DNA of 64,000 bases, from the NCBI RefSeq assembly GCF_009735585.1, contig NZ_VJVW01000003.1:372001-436000 (forward strand), written 5' to 3'. This document shows, one piece after another, positions 18,022-25,965 of the stretch; the stretch's first letter is position 1; each line of letters begins with the position of its first letter. This DNA comes from Christiangramia aestuarii. GTDB lineage: Bacteria; Bacteroidota; Bacteroidia; Flavobacteriales; Flavobacteriaceae. The translations under genes were made by a program, and so were the position numbers. The notes under the pieces are model-generated. The model searched no databases and was not told where the DNA came from. It worked only from the letters and a program-made list of their open reading frames with translations.

Positions 18022-20952
18022 TTAATCTTCTATAGATTCGTAAATAACTTTTTGTATTTCAGATCTTATATCCTCGCGAATAAGTTTCCGGTTATTCGAA
18101 TCGGGAAAAGTCCTGTTAGACAAAAATACGTATATAATTTCTTCCTCGGGATCGGCCCAGGCAAAGGTGCCGGTAAAACCGCTATGTCCAAAACTCATCA
18201 TGGAAACACAATTACAGGTAGGGCCAGCCTTTCCCAGCTGGGGTTTGTCGAAGCCTACGCCCCGCCTTACATCGTCCTCGCAATAATAGCAGGTGTTATA
18301 TTTATCTATGATTTCCTTGTCTATGAAATTTTCGTCACCATAGCTACCTCCGTTCAGATAGGTCTGCATGATCTTAGCCACATCGTTCGCCGTGCTAAAA
18401 AGTCCGGCATGGCCGCCGACACCTCCCTGCATAGCCGCGCCCTGGTCATGAACAAACCCCCTCACCACCTGGTGCCTCCACAGCTGGTCATTTTCCGTTG
18501 GAGCGATCTGCAAGGTGTCAAATCTTGAAAGAGGGAGGAAACCGGTGTAATTTGCGCCCAGTTTTTCATAGATATGTTCCTGGGTGATTTCGTGCAGCGA
18601 CTTATTGTAATAAGACTCTATGTAATACTTTAATAGATAATACGGCAGGTCGCTGTATTTATATTGCAACCTTTTTTCCAGCTCACTATCCTTAATGATA
18701 TTCACTATAGTATCGCCAATATCATCCCTAATAAACATATGATTAGCCACCTGTATTTTCCGGTCGTCGAGCGGAGTTTCGCTGTAATAGTTGGGAGAAA
18801 GCTTCCTGGATTTTGGTTCCAGCGTAGAGATATAAAAAGGTATCCAGGCCTGCAGACGGGCATAATGCATCAGCATGTCCTGTAGTCTGATATTCTTCTT
18901 ATTGGAATCCTTAAACTCAGGCAAAAGCTCACTTAGTTTAGTATCGAAGTTTACCACCTCTTTTTCATCCAACTCCATCACCAGCGGAAGTGTCGCCAGG
19001 ATCTTGGTTAGCGAAGCCAGGTCGTAAATGGTTGTATCGGTAACAGGAAAGTCCTTTTCATAGGTCTGGTAACCAAAATTCTTATTGTAGACCACCTTCC
19101 CCTTTCGCGCAACAAGGATCTGGGCACCCGGGGTCATTTCCTTCTCGATCGCATAATTTATAATACTGTCGATTTCTTTTAACCTGGCGGAATTCATCCC
19201 AACACTTTCGGGTAAACCATAATTAAGCCTGTCGATCTTTCGGGTGATATAGCCGGTGCCTACAGGGAATTCATCCTTAATGCTAACCGGAAGTTTTCCT
19301 TTAGCTTCAATAGCCCCGAACAGCATTTGGGCAACTTTTCGCTGGGCTACCGGGTGATTTTGATATCCAAGGATTATCCCTTCAAGGTTGGCGAAACTTT
19401 TAACATCAAGTAAAGCGTAAGGCCTGGCAAAAAGAGAGAGTACGGTCTTATTCTTCCGGGCGATCTCGTGCAGCCACACTAGTTCCTTATCTGTAAATTT
19501 ATAGGAAGACCAGGGGCTGGAATCGGGTTTATGGAAACCAACCACGACATAATTGTAATCATCAAGTTTATCCAGCAGATCAGATAGTTTTTCTGCCTTT
19601 ACCCAGTCTACCAGGGCATATTTTCTCATCTGGTCAAGGAATTCGCGGCCATCTGCATTCCCAAAATTCACATAAGCGATCCTTTGCTTATCCAATTTCT
19701 TAACCGGCACCACCGCTTTATTATTCTTTAGAAGGGTAATGGCATTTTCAAAAAGATCTTCTAACAGTACCTGGTCCTGAATAGTATTCAGGTCATCATA
19801 AAGGTTTTCAGTTTCTATTGGCTTGAATTCGTTCAAACCAACCTTGTATTTAGCTTTAAGGATTTTCTTCACCGAAAGTTCCAGTCTTTCTTCAGAAATG
19901 ATTCCGGTATTTACCGCTTCGATAATGCTTTTAGAAGCTTTACCCACATCCTCGCTCATCAGGAGCACATCGTTCCCCGCAAGAAATGCATCAAGGTCTA
20001 CTTCTCCCGGCTCCTTATCCCGGGAAACACCTTTCATATCCAGGGCATCGGTAAAGATGAGTCCGTTAAAATCCATGTTTCTTTTCAGGATATCGGTAAT
20101 GATAGATTTAGACAGTGAAGCGGGTTTGGCTTCCTGGGCTTCCAGCGCAGGGACATTCAAATGGGCGACCATGGTACTGCTTAAGCCTTCCGGAATAAGC
20201 TCTTTGTAAGGGTAAAGTTCAACCTCGTTGATCCTTTCCGCAGAAAAGTTTATGGTAGGTAAGGTTTTATGAGAATCTGAATCTGTGTCTCCATGACCAG
20301 GGAAATGCTTGGCATTGCTCAACACCCCTTCGCTATGCATACCTTTCATAAAAGCCAGCGCCTTCAGCGTCACATTCTCCTTGTCTTCACCAAAAGACCT
20401 GTTCCCGATGATAGGATTTTCTGGATTCGTATTGATATCTACTACGGGAGCAAAATTAAAGTGCACTCCAAGCCTTCTGGTATGCCGGGAGATAGCCGCC
20501 CCTGCTTCTTCCAATAGCTTATCATCCTGTATAGCGCCCAGGGTCATGTTCCAGGGCAAAGCATAGGTGCTGTCCAGTCTCATGGCCAGGCCCCACTCGG
20601 CATCCATGCCAATAATTAGGGGAACATTAGACATTTCCTGAAATTCATTGGTTAGCCTGGCCTGTTGCACCGGGCCACCCTTAGAAAAGATAAGACCACC
20701 AATATGGTGCTCCTTAATCTGCTTGCGAATGGTATCGGCTTCGTTGGCATTCTTAGACCAGATACTCGCCATAAACAACTGCCCTACTTTTTGCTCCAGG
20801 TTCATTGAGTCATAAATACTGTCTACCCATGCTTTCTGAGCAAGCCGATCTTCAGCAAGAAGCGGATCTGCGCTTTGAGCAATTACCGGAGCAGTGAAAA
20901 AAAAGGAGAGTATAAATAAAATAAAGGCTGGTAGGGAGTGCTTCAACTTCAT
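18022..20952 (-). CDS. GH3 beta-N-acetylhexosaminidase / serine beta-lactamase-like fusion
   Basis: A 976-residue exported two-enzyme protein. After a signal peptide (residues 1-25), a GH3 NagZ-type domain (about 40-390) carries the KHFPGHGDTDSDSH catalytic loop near residue 215. A GH3 C-terminal alpha/beta domain follows (about 400-580). The last 380 residues form a class-C beta-lactamase/penicillin-binding-like domain with SLTK as SxxK (Ser near 648) and YSDLPYYLL in place of the usual YxN. It probably trims or recycles peptidoglycan fragments in the periplasm. The fusion is a known Bacteroidota arrangement. Its start overlaps the stop of the upstream 161-residue gene by one base. Confidence 0.9.
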   Translation of the reverse strand: MKLKHSLPAFILFILSFFFTAPVIAQSADPLLAEDRLAQKAWVDSIYDSMNLEQKVGQLFMASIWSKNANEADTIRKQIKEHHIGGLIFSKGGPVQQARLTNEFQEMSNVPLIIGMDAEWGLAMRLDSTYALPWNMTLGAIQDDKLLEEAGAAISRHTRRLGVHFNFAPVVDINTNPENPIIGNRSFGEDKENVTLKALAFMKGMHSEGVLSNAKHFPGHGDTDSDSHKTLPTINFSAERINEVELYPYKELIPEGLSSTMVAHLNVPALEAQEAKPASLSKSIITDILKRNMDFNGLIFTDALDMKGVSRDKEPGEVDLDAFLAGNDVLLMSEDVGKASKSIIEAVNTGIISEERLELSVKKILKAKYKVGLNEFKPIETENLYDDLNTIQDQVLLEDLFENAITLLKNNKAVVPVKKLDKQRIAYVNFGNADGREFLDQMRKYALVDWVKAEKLSDLLDKLDDYNYVVVGFHKPDSSPWSSYKFTDKELVWLHEIARKNKTVLSLFARPYALLDVKSFANLEGIILGYQNHPVAQRKVAQMLFGAIEAKGKLPVSIKDEFPVGTGYITRKIDRLNYGLPESVGMNSARLKEIDSIINYAIEKEMTPGAQILVARKGKVVYNKNFGYQTYEKDFPVTDTTIYDLASLTKILATLPLVMELDEKEVVNFDTKLSELLPEFKDSNKKNIRLQDMLMHYARLQAWIPFYISTLEPKSRKLSPNYYSETPLDDRKIQVANHMFIRDDIGDTIVNIIKDSELEKRLQYKYSDLPYYLLKYYIESYYNKSLHEITQEHIYEKLGANYTGFLPLSRFDTLQIAPTENDQLWRHQVVRGFVHDQGAAMQGGVGGHAGLFSTANDVAKIMQTYLNGGSYGDENFIDKEIIDKYNTCYYCEDDVRRGVGFDKPQLGKAGPTCNCVSMMSFGHSGFTGTFAWADPEEEIIYVFLSNRTFPDSNNRKLIREDIRSEIQKVIYESIED

Positions 20953-21437
20953 TAATTCATAAAACGTTTATGCCAGCTCTCAGATGCCGGTACTTCCCAG
21001 TCTGAAAGGTATTCGGCTTTGTTGTTCACAAGATTATTAAAAACGATGGTATTAGGCGAAACGGCTCTCTGCTTAGCCATTTTCCTGAAATCGGAAAGGC
21101 TCTTATAAGCAATGAATTCACCTTGTTTGTAAGAAACGTTCATCTTATCCAGGAGATCTACATCGTAATCTTTTTCCAGTTGCTGGATAAACTGCACCGA
21201 AGCGTCTATAGAACAGCCAGAGGCCGCATTGAGCTCCTGGTCCAGAGCAATCGTTATGAACCTGTTGTATTTTATTTCGTAAGATGCTCTAAGGTTGGCA
21301 CCGTGAGCTGTCCACTTCTCGATAAAGGCGTCCAGTTTTTGGGAAATCTCCTGAACTTCTTCCTGGGTAAAAGACCTGTTGGCCTGATAGATCCATACTC
21401 TAGAGCTATCAGGAAGGCTTTCAAATGATACTAACAT
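20952..21437 (-). CDS. Conserved flavobacterial protein of unknown function
   Basis: A 161-residue soluble protein with no signal peptide or membrane segment. Homologues in this genomic position are often labelled 'ABC transporter ATPase', but no Walker A, Walker B or ABC signature is visible, so that label is not supported by sequence. Conserved-looking features are the 'SSRVWIYQANRSFT' N terminus, a GCSIDASVQFIQQLE helix and a KMNVSYKQGEFI strand. It sits between the Fe-S protein gene and the GH3 fusion, overlapping the latter by one base, which suggests a shared transcript. Function unknown. Confidence 0.75.
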   Translation of the reverse strand: MLVSFESLPDSSRVWIYQANRSFTQEEVQEISQKLDAFIEKWTAHGANLRASYEIKYNRFITIALDQELNAASGCSIDASVQFIQQLEKDYDVDLLDKMNVSYKQGEFIAYKSLSDFRKMAKQRAVSPNTIVFNNLVNNKAEYLSDWEVPASESWHKRFMN

Positions 21438-21520
21438 AAGGGCTAAAATTGAATTGTTACAAATCTAATTCATTTAGCTATCAGCTCAAATATAGTACCG
21501 TGTTTTAACTTTTGATTATT

Positions 21521-22312
21521 TTAAAGGTCTTCGGCGTTAGCGATCATTTCAGCAACATCCATTACTGCCACGCTGTCCTCTTTTTCCTTGTTCTTAACTC
21601 CATCTGTCATCATGGTGTTGCAGAATGGACATCCGGCAGCGATGATTTCCGGCTGGGTCTCAAGGGCCTGCTCGGTCCGTTCTATGTTCACGTCTTTGTT
21701 TCCTGGTTCCGGCTCCTTGAACATCTGTCCGCCACCGGCACCACAACAAAGGCCATTTTTCTTGCACTTACGCATTTCTACCAGCTCTACCTCAAGTTTT
21801 CTCAAAAGGTCACGCGGAGCTTCATATTCACCATTGGCACGACCTAAATAACAGGGGTCATGAAAAGTGATCTTTTTACCCTTAAATTTTCCGCCTTCAA
21901 CTTTTAACCTGCCTTCACTTAGAAGAGTTTTAAGGAACTGGGTATGGTGCATCACATCGTAATTACCACCCAAAGCCGGATATTCGTTCTTTAAGGTATT
22001 AAAACAGTGCGGACAGGCTGTCACCACTTTCTTGATCTCGTAGCCGTTAAGAACTTCAATATTGGTTGCTGCCTGCATCTGGAAAAGGAACTCATTCCCC
22101 GCTCTTTTCGCAGGATCTCCGGTACAGCTTTCTTCGGTTCCCAAAACAGCGAAATCTACACCTGCCTGGTGTAATAACTTCACAAAGGCTTTGGTTATCT
22201 TCTTCGCGCGGTCGTCGAAACTTCCGGCACAACCTACCCAGAACAAAACTTCCGGTTTTTTACCTTCTGCCATATACTCGGCCATTGTAGGAACCTTTAG
22301 TGCTTCTGCCAT
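21521..22312 (-). CDS. CCG-domain Fe-S protein (heterodisulfide-reductase B-like)
   Basis: A 263-residue soluble protein with two cysteine-rich CCG modules. The first includes FWVGCAGSFDDRAKK and CPHCFNTLKNEYP; the second HDPCYLGRANGEY, LCCGAGGGQMF and GCPFCNTMM. These modules bind non-cubane Fe-S clusters in HdrB, GlpC and LldE-type proteins. The neighbouring upstream gene (35 bases away) encodes the membrane 4Fe-4S partner, so the pair looks like a split HdrD/GlpC-type electron-transfer module. The electron donor is unknown. An uncharacterised quinone-linked oxidation is the likeliest role. Confidence 0.88.
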   Translation of the reverse strand: MAEALKVPTMAEYMAEGKKPEVLFWVGCAGSFDDRAKKITKAFVKLLHQAGVDFAVLGTEESCTGDPAKRAGNEFLFQMQAATNIEVLNGYEIKKVVTACPHCFNTLKNEYPALGGNYDVMHHTQFLKTLLSEGRLKVEGGKFKGKKITFHDPCYLGRANGEYEAPRDLLRKLEVELVEMRKCKKNGLCCGAGGGQMFKEPEPGNKDVNIERTEQALETQPEIIAAGCPFCNTMMTDGVKNKEKEDSVAVMDVAEMIANAEDL

Positions 22313-22347
22313 ATTGCTGATCTTTATCTTATTCTTTAATTCTTAAT

Positions 22348-23688
22348 TTATTTTTCTTCTGCCCAGTTTAAACGATCCATCTGGTTGTAAGGCCAGGGGG
22401 CACCATTATTTTCGATATTGGTCATGGCGATGGCCAGCTCGTTTGGAGCCGCGCTTTCTTCCATCACTAAATATCTTCTCATATCCAGAATAATAGAAAG
22501 CGGATCAATACCCACAGGGCAGGCTTCTACACAGGCGTTACAGGTAGTACACGCCCAAAGCTCTTCTCTTAATATATAATCGTCCAGCAATTTCTTGCCG
22601 TCATCTTCAAATTTACCATTCTTATTGATGATCTCACCAACTTCCTCTACCCTGTCGCGGGTATCCATCATGATCTTTCGAGGAGAAAGTTTTTTACCCG
22701 TTTGGTTCGCAGGACATTCTGAAGTACAACGACCACACTCTGTACAGGTGTAAGAATTAAGCAATTGTACCTGGTTCAGGTCAAAAATATCTGAAGCTCC
22801 GAATTTATCCGGCTCACCTTCGTCCTCACCTTCAGCTGGAGCAGCAAAGGGATCGGCATTAGGATCCATCATTAGCTCCACCTCTTTCTTCACAGATTCA
22901 AGATTGTCGAATTCTCCCTGTGGAACAAGCTTAGACAGGTACACATTCGGGAAAGCCAGTATGATATGCAGGTGTTTGGAGTAGTATAAATAATTCAGGA
23001 AAAAAAGTATTCCTAAAATATGAAGCCACCAGGCAGCTCTTTCAATAATTATCAGGGTTGTGTTGCTAAGACCATCCATTAGTGGTAACAAGTATTGACT
23101 TACCGGGAAACTTCCCTTGATTCCAGCTACCGAAGCATAATCATCGGCACCGTTTAATTGTAATTGGTAGTCTGCCGCATTCATGGTAATGAAAAGGATC
23201 ATCAGTACCATTTCGAAATACAGGATGTAATTCGCGTCGTTCTTTGGCCAACCTTTAAGTTCCCTGCTGAGGAACCTCTTAATATTTATCACATTACGCC
23301 TTATCCAGAATAGGATCACACCCACAAAAACAAGAAAGGCCAGGATCTCGAAACTAAAAATAAGCACATCGTAGAAACCTCCTAAGACCGAGAATATCCT
23401 ATGGGTCCCGAAGATACCATCTATAATGATCTCCAGTACTTCGATATTAATGATGATAAAACCAACATAAACAATGATATGCAGGATCCCGGCAATAGGT
23501 CTTTTCACCATTTTGCTTTGTCCCATGGCCACGCGGGCCATTTTGGCGAATCTCTCACCTGGATTATCTGAACGATCAACCTCTTTTCCGAGTTTCACGT
23601 TCCTGATTACACGTTTGATGTTTCTGGCAAAAAAGCCAATTCCTGCCACCAGGGCAATTACAAAAAGGATCTGCGCAACGATTTGCAT
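22348..23688 (-). CDS. Membrane-bound 4Fe-4S dicluster protein (HdrE/HdrD-like)
   Basis: A 446-residue protein with an N-terminal membrane half of about five to six helices (residues 4-275, a NarI/HdrE-like region). A soluble half follows with two 4Fe-4S motifs, CTECGRCTSECPAN and CTTCNACVEACPVG. A Glu/Asp-rich linker separates the halves. It probably carries electrons between a cytoplasmic donor and the quinone pool together with the CCG protein encoded just downstream. The start ATG is 6 bases after the MlaD-like gene, so the genes are likely co-transcribed. Confidence 0.87.
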   Translation of the reverse strand: MQIVAQILFVIALVAGIGFFARNIKRVIRNVKLGKEVDRSDNPGERFAKMARVAMGQSKMVKRPIAGILHIIVYVGFIIINIEVLEIIIDGIFGTHRIFSVLGGFYDVLIFSFEILAFLVFVGVILFWIRRNVINIKRFLSRELKGWPKNDANYILYFEMVLMILFITMNAADYQLQLNGADDYASVAGIKGSFPVSQYLLPLMDGLSNTTLIIIERAAWWLHILGILFFLNYLYYSKHLHIILAFPNVYLSKLVPQGEFDNLESVKKEVELMMDPNADPFAAPAEGEDEGEPDKFGASDIFDLNQVQLLNSYTCTECGRCTSECPANQTGKKLSPRKIMMDTRDRVEEVGEIINKNGKFEDDGKKLLDDYILREELWACTTCNACVEACPVGIDPLSIILDMRRYLVMEESAAPNELAIAMTNIENNGAPWPYNQMDRLNWAEEK

Positions 23689-23694
23689 GGTTGG

Positions 23695-24654
23695 TTATTT
23701 TAAAGAATCTTTCGGAGGGTCGTATGGACCCGGGTTTTTTCCAAATACTGAAAAATGAACATATCGCTTAGGGTTAAGCTTTACATCCTGTAGCAACTCT
23801 TCCAGTTGCTTGGTGGCCCGATCCAGGTTATTATAGACCGCGTCATCATTGATAAGTTTGGCCGCTGTACCGTTACCATTGTTCAGTTTGTTAGACACAG
23901 CTTCAAAATCGGCAATCACTTTTTCAAGATTTGTTGTGATCTTGTTGATATTCATGTTTGTAAGCGTGTCTGAGAATTTATTGAAATTAGTAGACATTTC
24001 ATCCAGATTGGTGAAAGTCCTGTCTAGTTTTTCTGAGTTTCCCTGAACAATACCCTGCAGCTCATTGGCAGTTACCTGGAACGAGGCCACGGTAGCGTCA
24101 AGATTTCTGAAGGTTCCCCTAATATTGTTCCTGGTAGAATCGTCCAGGATCTGGTTAATGGCCGTAAGCATAGAATCTGCACTTACGATGGTTCCTTCTA
24201 GCTTATTCTGAAGAGGAGTAAGCCTGTCGTTCACTAGCTCCATGATCCCTTCTTCCTTAACTCCGGAAAGAGTGTCACCAGATTCGGCCCAGTCTACACC
24301 TTTTTCATATTTCGGGACAATGGCAAGGGATTTTCCACCAATAATTCCACCACCATAGATCTGGGCTTCACTACTCCTGGAAAATTTAAAATCATTTTTA
24401 ACGGTAAATGTTACCAGTAGGTCACCTGAAGAATTCAGGAAATCTATACTGGTGATTTTTCCAACCTTTAAACCGTTAATAGTAACTTCTGAAGAAGGCG
24501 ATAATCCTTCCACGTCATCATAGACAGCATAAAAGGTTCGACTGTTGTCCAGCAGATTTTCTCCCTTTAGAAAACTATAACCGAAAATTAAGAGCACTAT
24601 TGCGATAATAGCTAGCAGGGCAGTTTTGACCTCTCTGGAATATTTCAAAAGCAA
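23695..24654 (-). CDS. MlaD/MCE-family protein
   Basis: A 319-residue inner-membrane-anchored periplasmic protein. One N-terminal helix (about residues 12-30) is followed by an MCE/MlaD domain (about 38-115: YDDVEGLSPSSEVTINGLKVGKI) and a long amphipathic coiled-coil tail. MCE proteins form hexameric rings that shuttle phospholipids between membranes. The matching permease (MlaE) and ATPase (MlaF) genes are not in this window and must be elsewhere if used. It lies between an amidase gene and an Fe-S gene on one strand, a neighbourhood common in flavobacteria. Confidence 0.9.
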   Translation of the reverse strand: MLLKYSREVKTALLAIIAIVLLIFGYSFLKGENLLDNSRTFYAVYDDVEGLSPSSEVTINGLKVGKITSIDFLNSSGDLLVTFTVKNDFKFSRSSEAQIYGGGIIGGKSLAIVPKYEKGVDWAESGDTLSGVKEEGIMELVNDRLTPLQNKLEGTIVSADSMLTAINQILDDSTRNNIRGTFRNLDATVASFQVTANELQGIVQGNSEKLDRTFTNLDEMSTNFNKFSDTLTNMNINKITTNLEKVIADFEAVSNKLNNGNGTAAKLINDDAVYNNLDRATKQLEELLQDVKLNPKRYVHFSVFGKNPGPYDPPKDSLK

Positions 24655-24704
24655 ATTTTTTAATGGATACGCACAAATTTAGAAATAAATATATAAAAGC
24701 AGTG

Positions 24705-25829
24705 CTATTTCAGCCTAGATTTTAACGCGTCGTTAACCGTTATTTTATTGTCGTTTTTAAAGGCAACAATATAACTGGCTGGGTATCCCGTCTTTATAGC
24801 TTCCTGGTGTAATTGCTGAATTTTGAGATAATCTGAGGTTTCACCATAATAGTACTTATAAAGTTTGCCTTCTTTCTCCCTCTCAATATTATGGAGTCCT
24901 TTAAAATTATAAGGCTTTGTATCTAGCTTTTTGGAGCCTGCAGCAAGCTGCACCCTAAATACTACATCTTTATAAACCTGGCTGGCCGGTGCCGCGGGCT
25001 CGGGTAGATCATCTGCCGGGTGATCTTTGGCGATGGTCTCCAAAAGATTAAGGTTTATGGTATTGCTGTATTCCAGGATGGCATTGGTTATAGCCCTGGC
25101 CATATCGTTCTGCCCACGACTACTATTAAGATAAGGCCCTTCCTGGTTATTGGTTAAAAAACCGGTTTCTACCAGTACACTAGGCATATAGGTCTGGTGC
25201 AACACGATAAGCCCCATTTGCTTTACGCCACGATCCTTTCTCTTAAGGTCGTTGGTGAATTGCTTCTGAACCATATCAGCCAGAAGTATGCTCTGGTCCA
25301 AGTATTCTTCCTGCATGATGGTAAGTCCGATTGTAGATTCCGGAGAGTTTGGATCGAATCCTTCATAGGTAACCTCGTAGTTTTCCTCGAGATAGATCAC
25401 CGAGTTCTCCTTTTTAGCCACCTCAAAATTAGTGTCGTTCCTATTGAGACCTAAAACAAAGGTCTCGGTACCAGAAGCCTGGGAGCTGTGAGAATTACAA
25501 TGAACAGAAACAAAAAGGTCAGCTTTGGCCTCATTGGCTATCCTCCCCCTTTCGAATAGTTCGACAAAGGTGTCGGTTTTTCTAGTGTAGACCACTTCTA
25601 TTCCATCATATTTCTCCAGTTCTTTACCAATTTTGAGAATAATACTCAGGGCGATATCCTTTTCCTTAAAGCCGTTCCCCATATTACCCGGATCCTTTCC
25701 GCCGTGACCTGCATCCAGAACCACGACAAACTTATCTCTTACCGGAGGACAATCGGCCGAAAACGCCCTGTTTGAAATGGCAACAAAAAAAATGGTGAAT
25801 ACGAAAAGTTTAAGTAAGTTCGTTCTCAT
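24705..25829 (-). CDS. N-acetylmuramoyl-L-alanine amidase with C-terminal SPOR-like region
   Basis: A 374-residue exported zinc amidase of the Amidase_3 family, cutting the amide between MurNAc and the stem peptide. After the signal peptide come the zinc ligands in DAGHGGKDPG, ADLFVSVHCNSH and the catalytic Glu in VLVETGFLTN. The region from about 285 (VVFRVQLAAGSKKL...) resembles a SPOR-type peptidoglycan-binding domain, which would target the enzyme to the division septum. It is first in the minus-strand unit running down to bshA and divergent from lptD. Confidence 0.93.
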   Translation of the reverse strand: MRTNLLKLFVFTIFFVAISNRAFSADCPPVRDKFVVVLDAGHGGKDPGNMGNGFKEKDIALSIILKIGKELEKYDGIEVVYTRKTDTFVELFERGRIANEAKADLFVSVHCNSHSSQASGTETFVLGLNRNDTNFEVAKKENSVIYLEENYEVTYEGFDPNSPESTIGLTIMQEEYLDQSILLADMVQKQFTNDLKRKDRGVKQMGLIVLHQTYMPSVLVETGFLTNNQEGPYLNSSRGQNDMARAITNAILEYSNTINLNLLETIAKDHPADDLPEPAAPASQVYKDVVFRVQLAAGSKKLDTKPYNFKGLHNIEREKEGKLYKYYYGETSDYLKIQQLHQEAIKTGYPASYIVAFKNDNKITVNDALKSRLK

Positions 25830-25910
25830 AAAAAGCTAACGCTTAAGTAGGTTGAATATTTTAATTACGATTTTTCCTGCACACCCAAAACTCAGCTGAA
25901 AAAATATATG

Positions 25911-25918
25911 TAATTTTG
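25911..25918 (+). promoter_or_regulatory. Possible -7 element of lptD
   Basis: TAATTTTG matches TAnnTTTG, 48 bases before the TTG start of the lptD-like gene. No clear TTG lies at -33. Confidence 0.4.
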
Positions 25919-25965
25919 GATTTGCAAAAAGCAAGCCAATCCGTACAAAAATAGCACTTAAAGCA

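Noticed and set aside
20952-21437. Label 'ABC transporter ATPase' for the 161-residue protein
   Set aside because: No Walker A, Walker B or signature motif can be seen; kept as a protein of unknown function.
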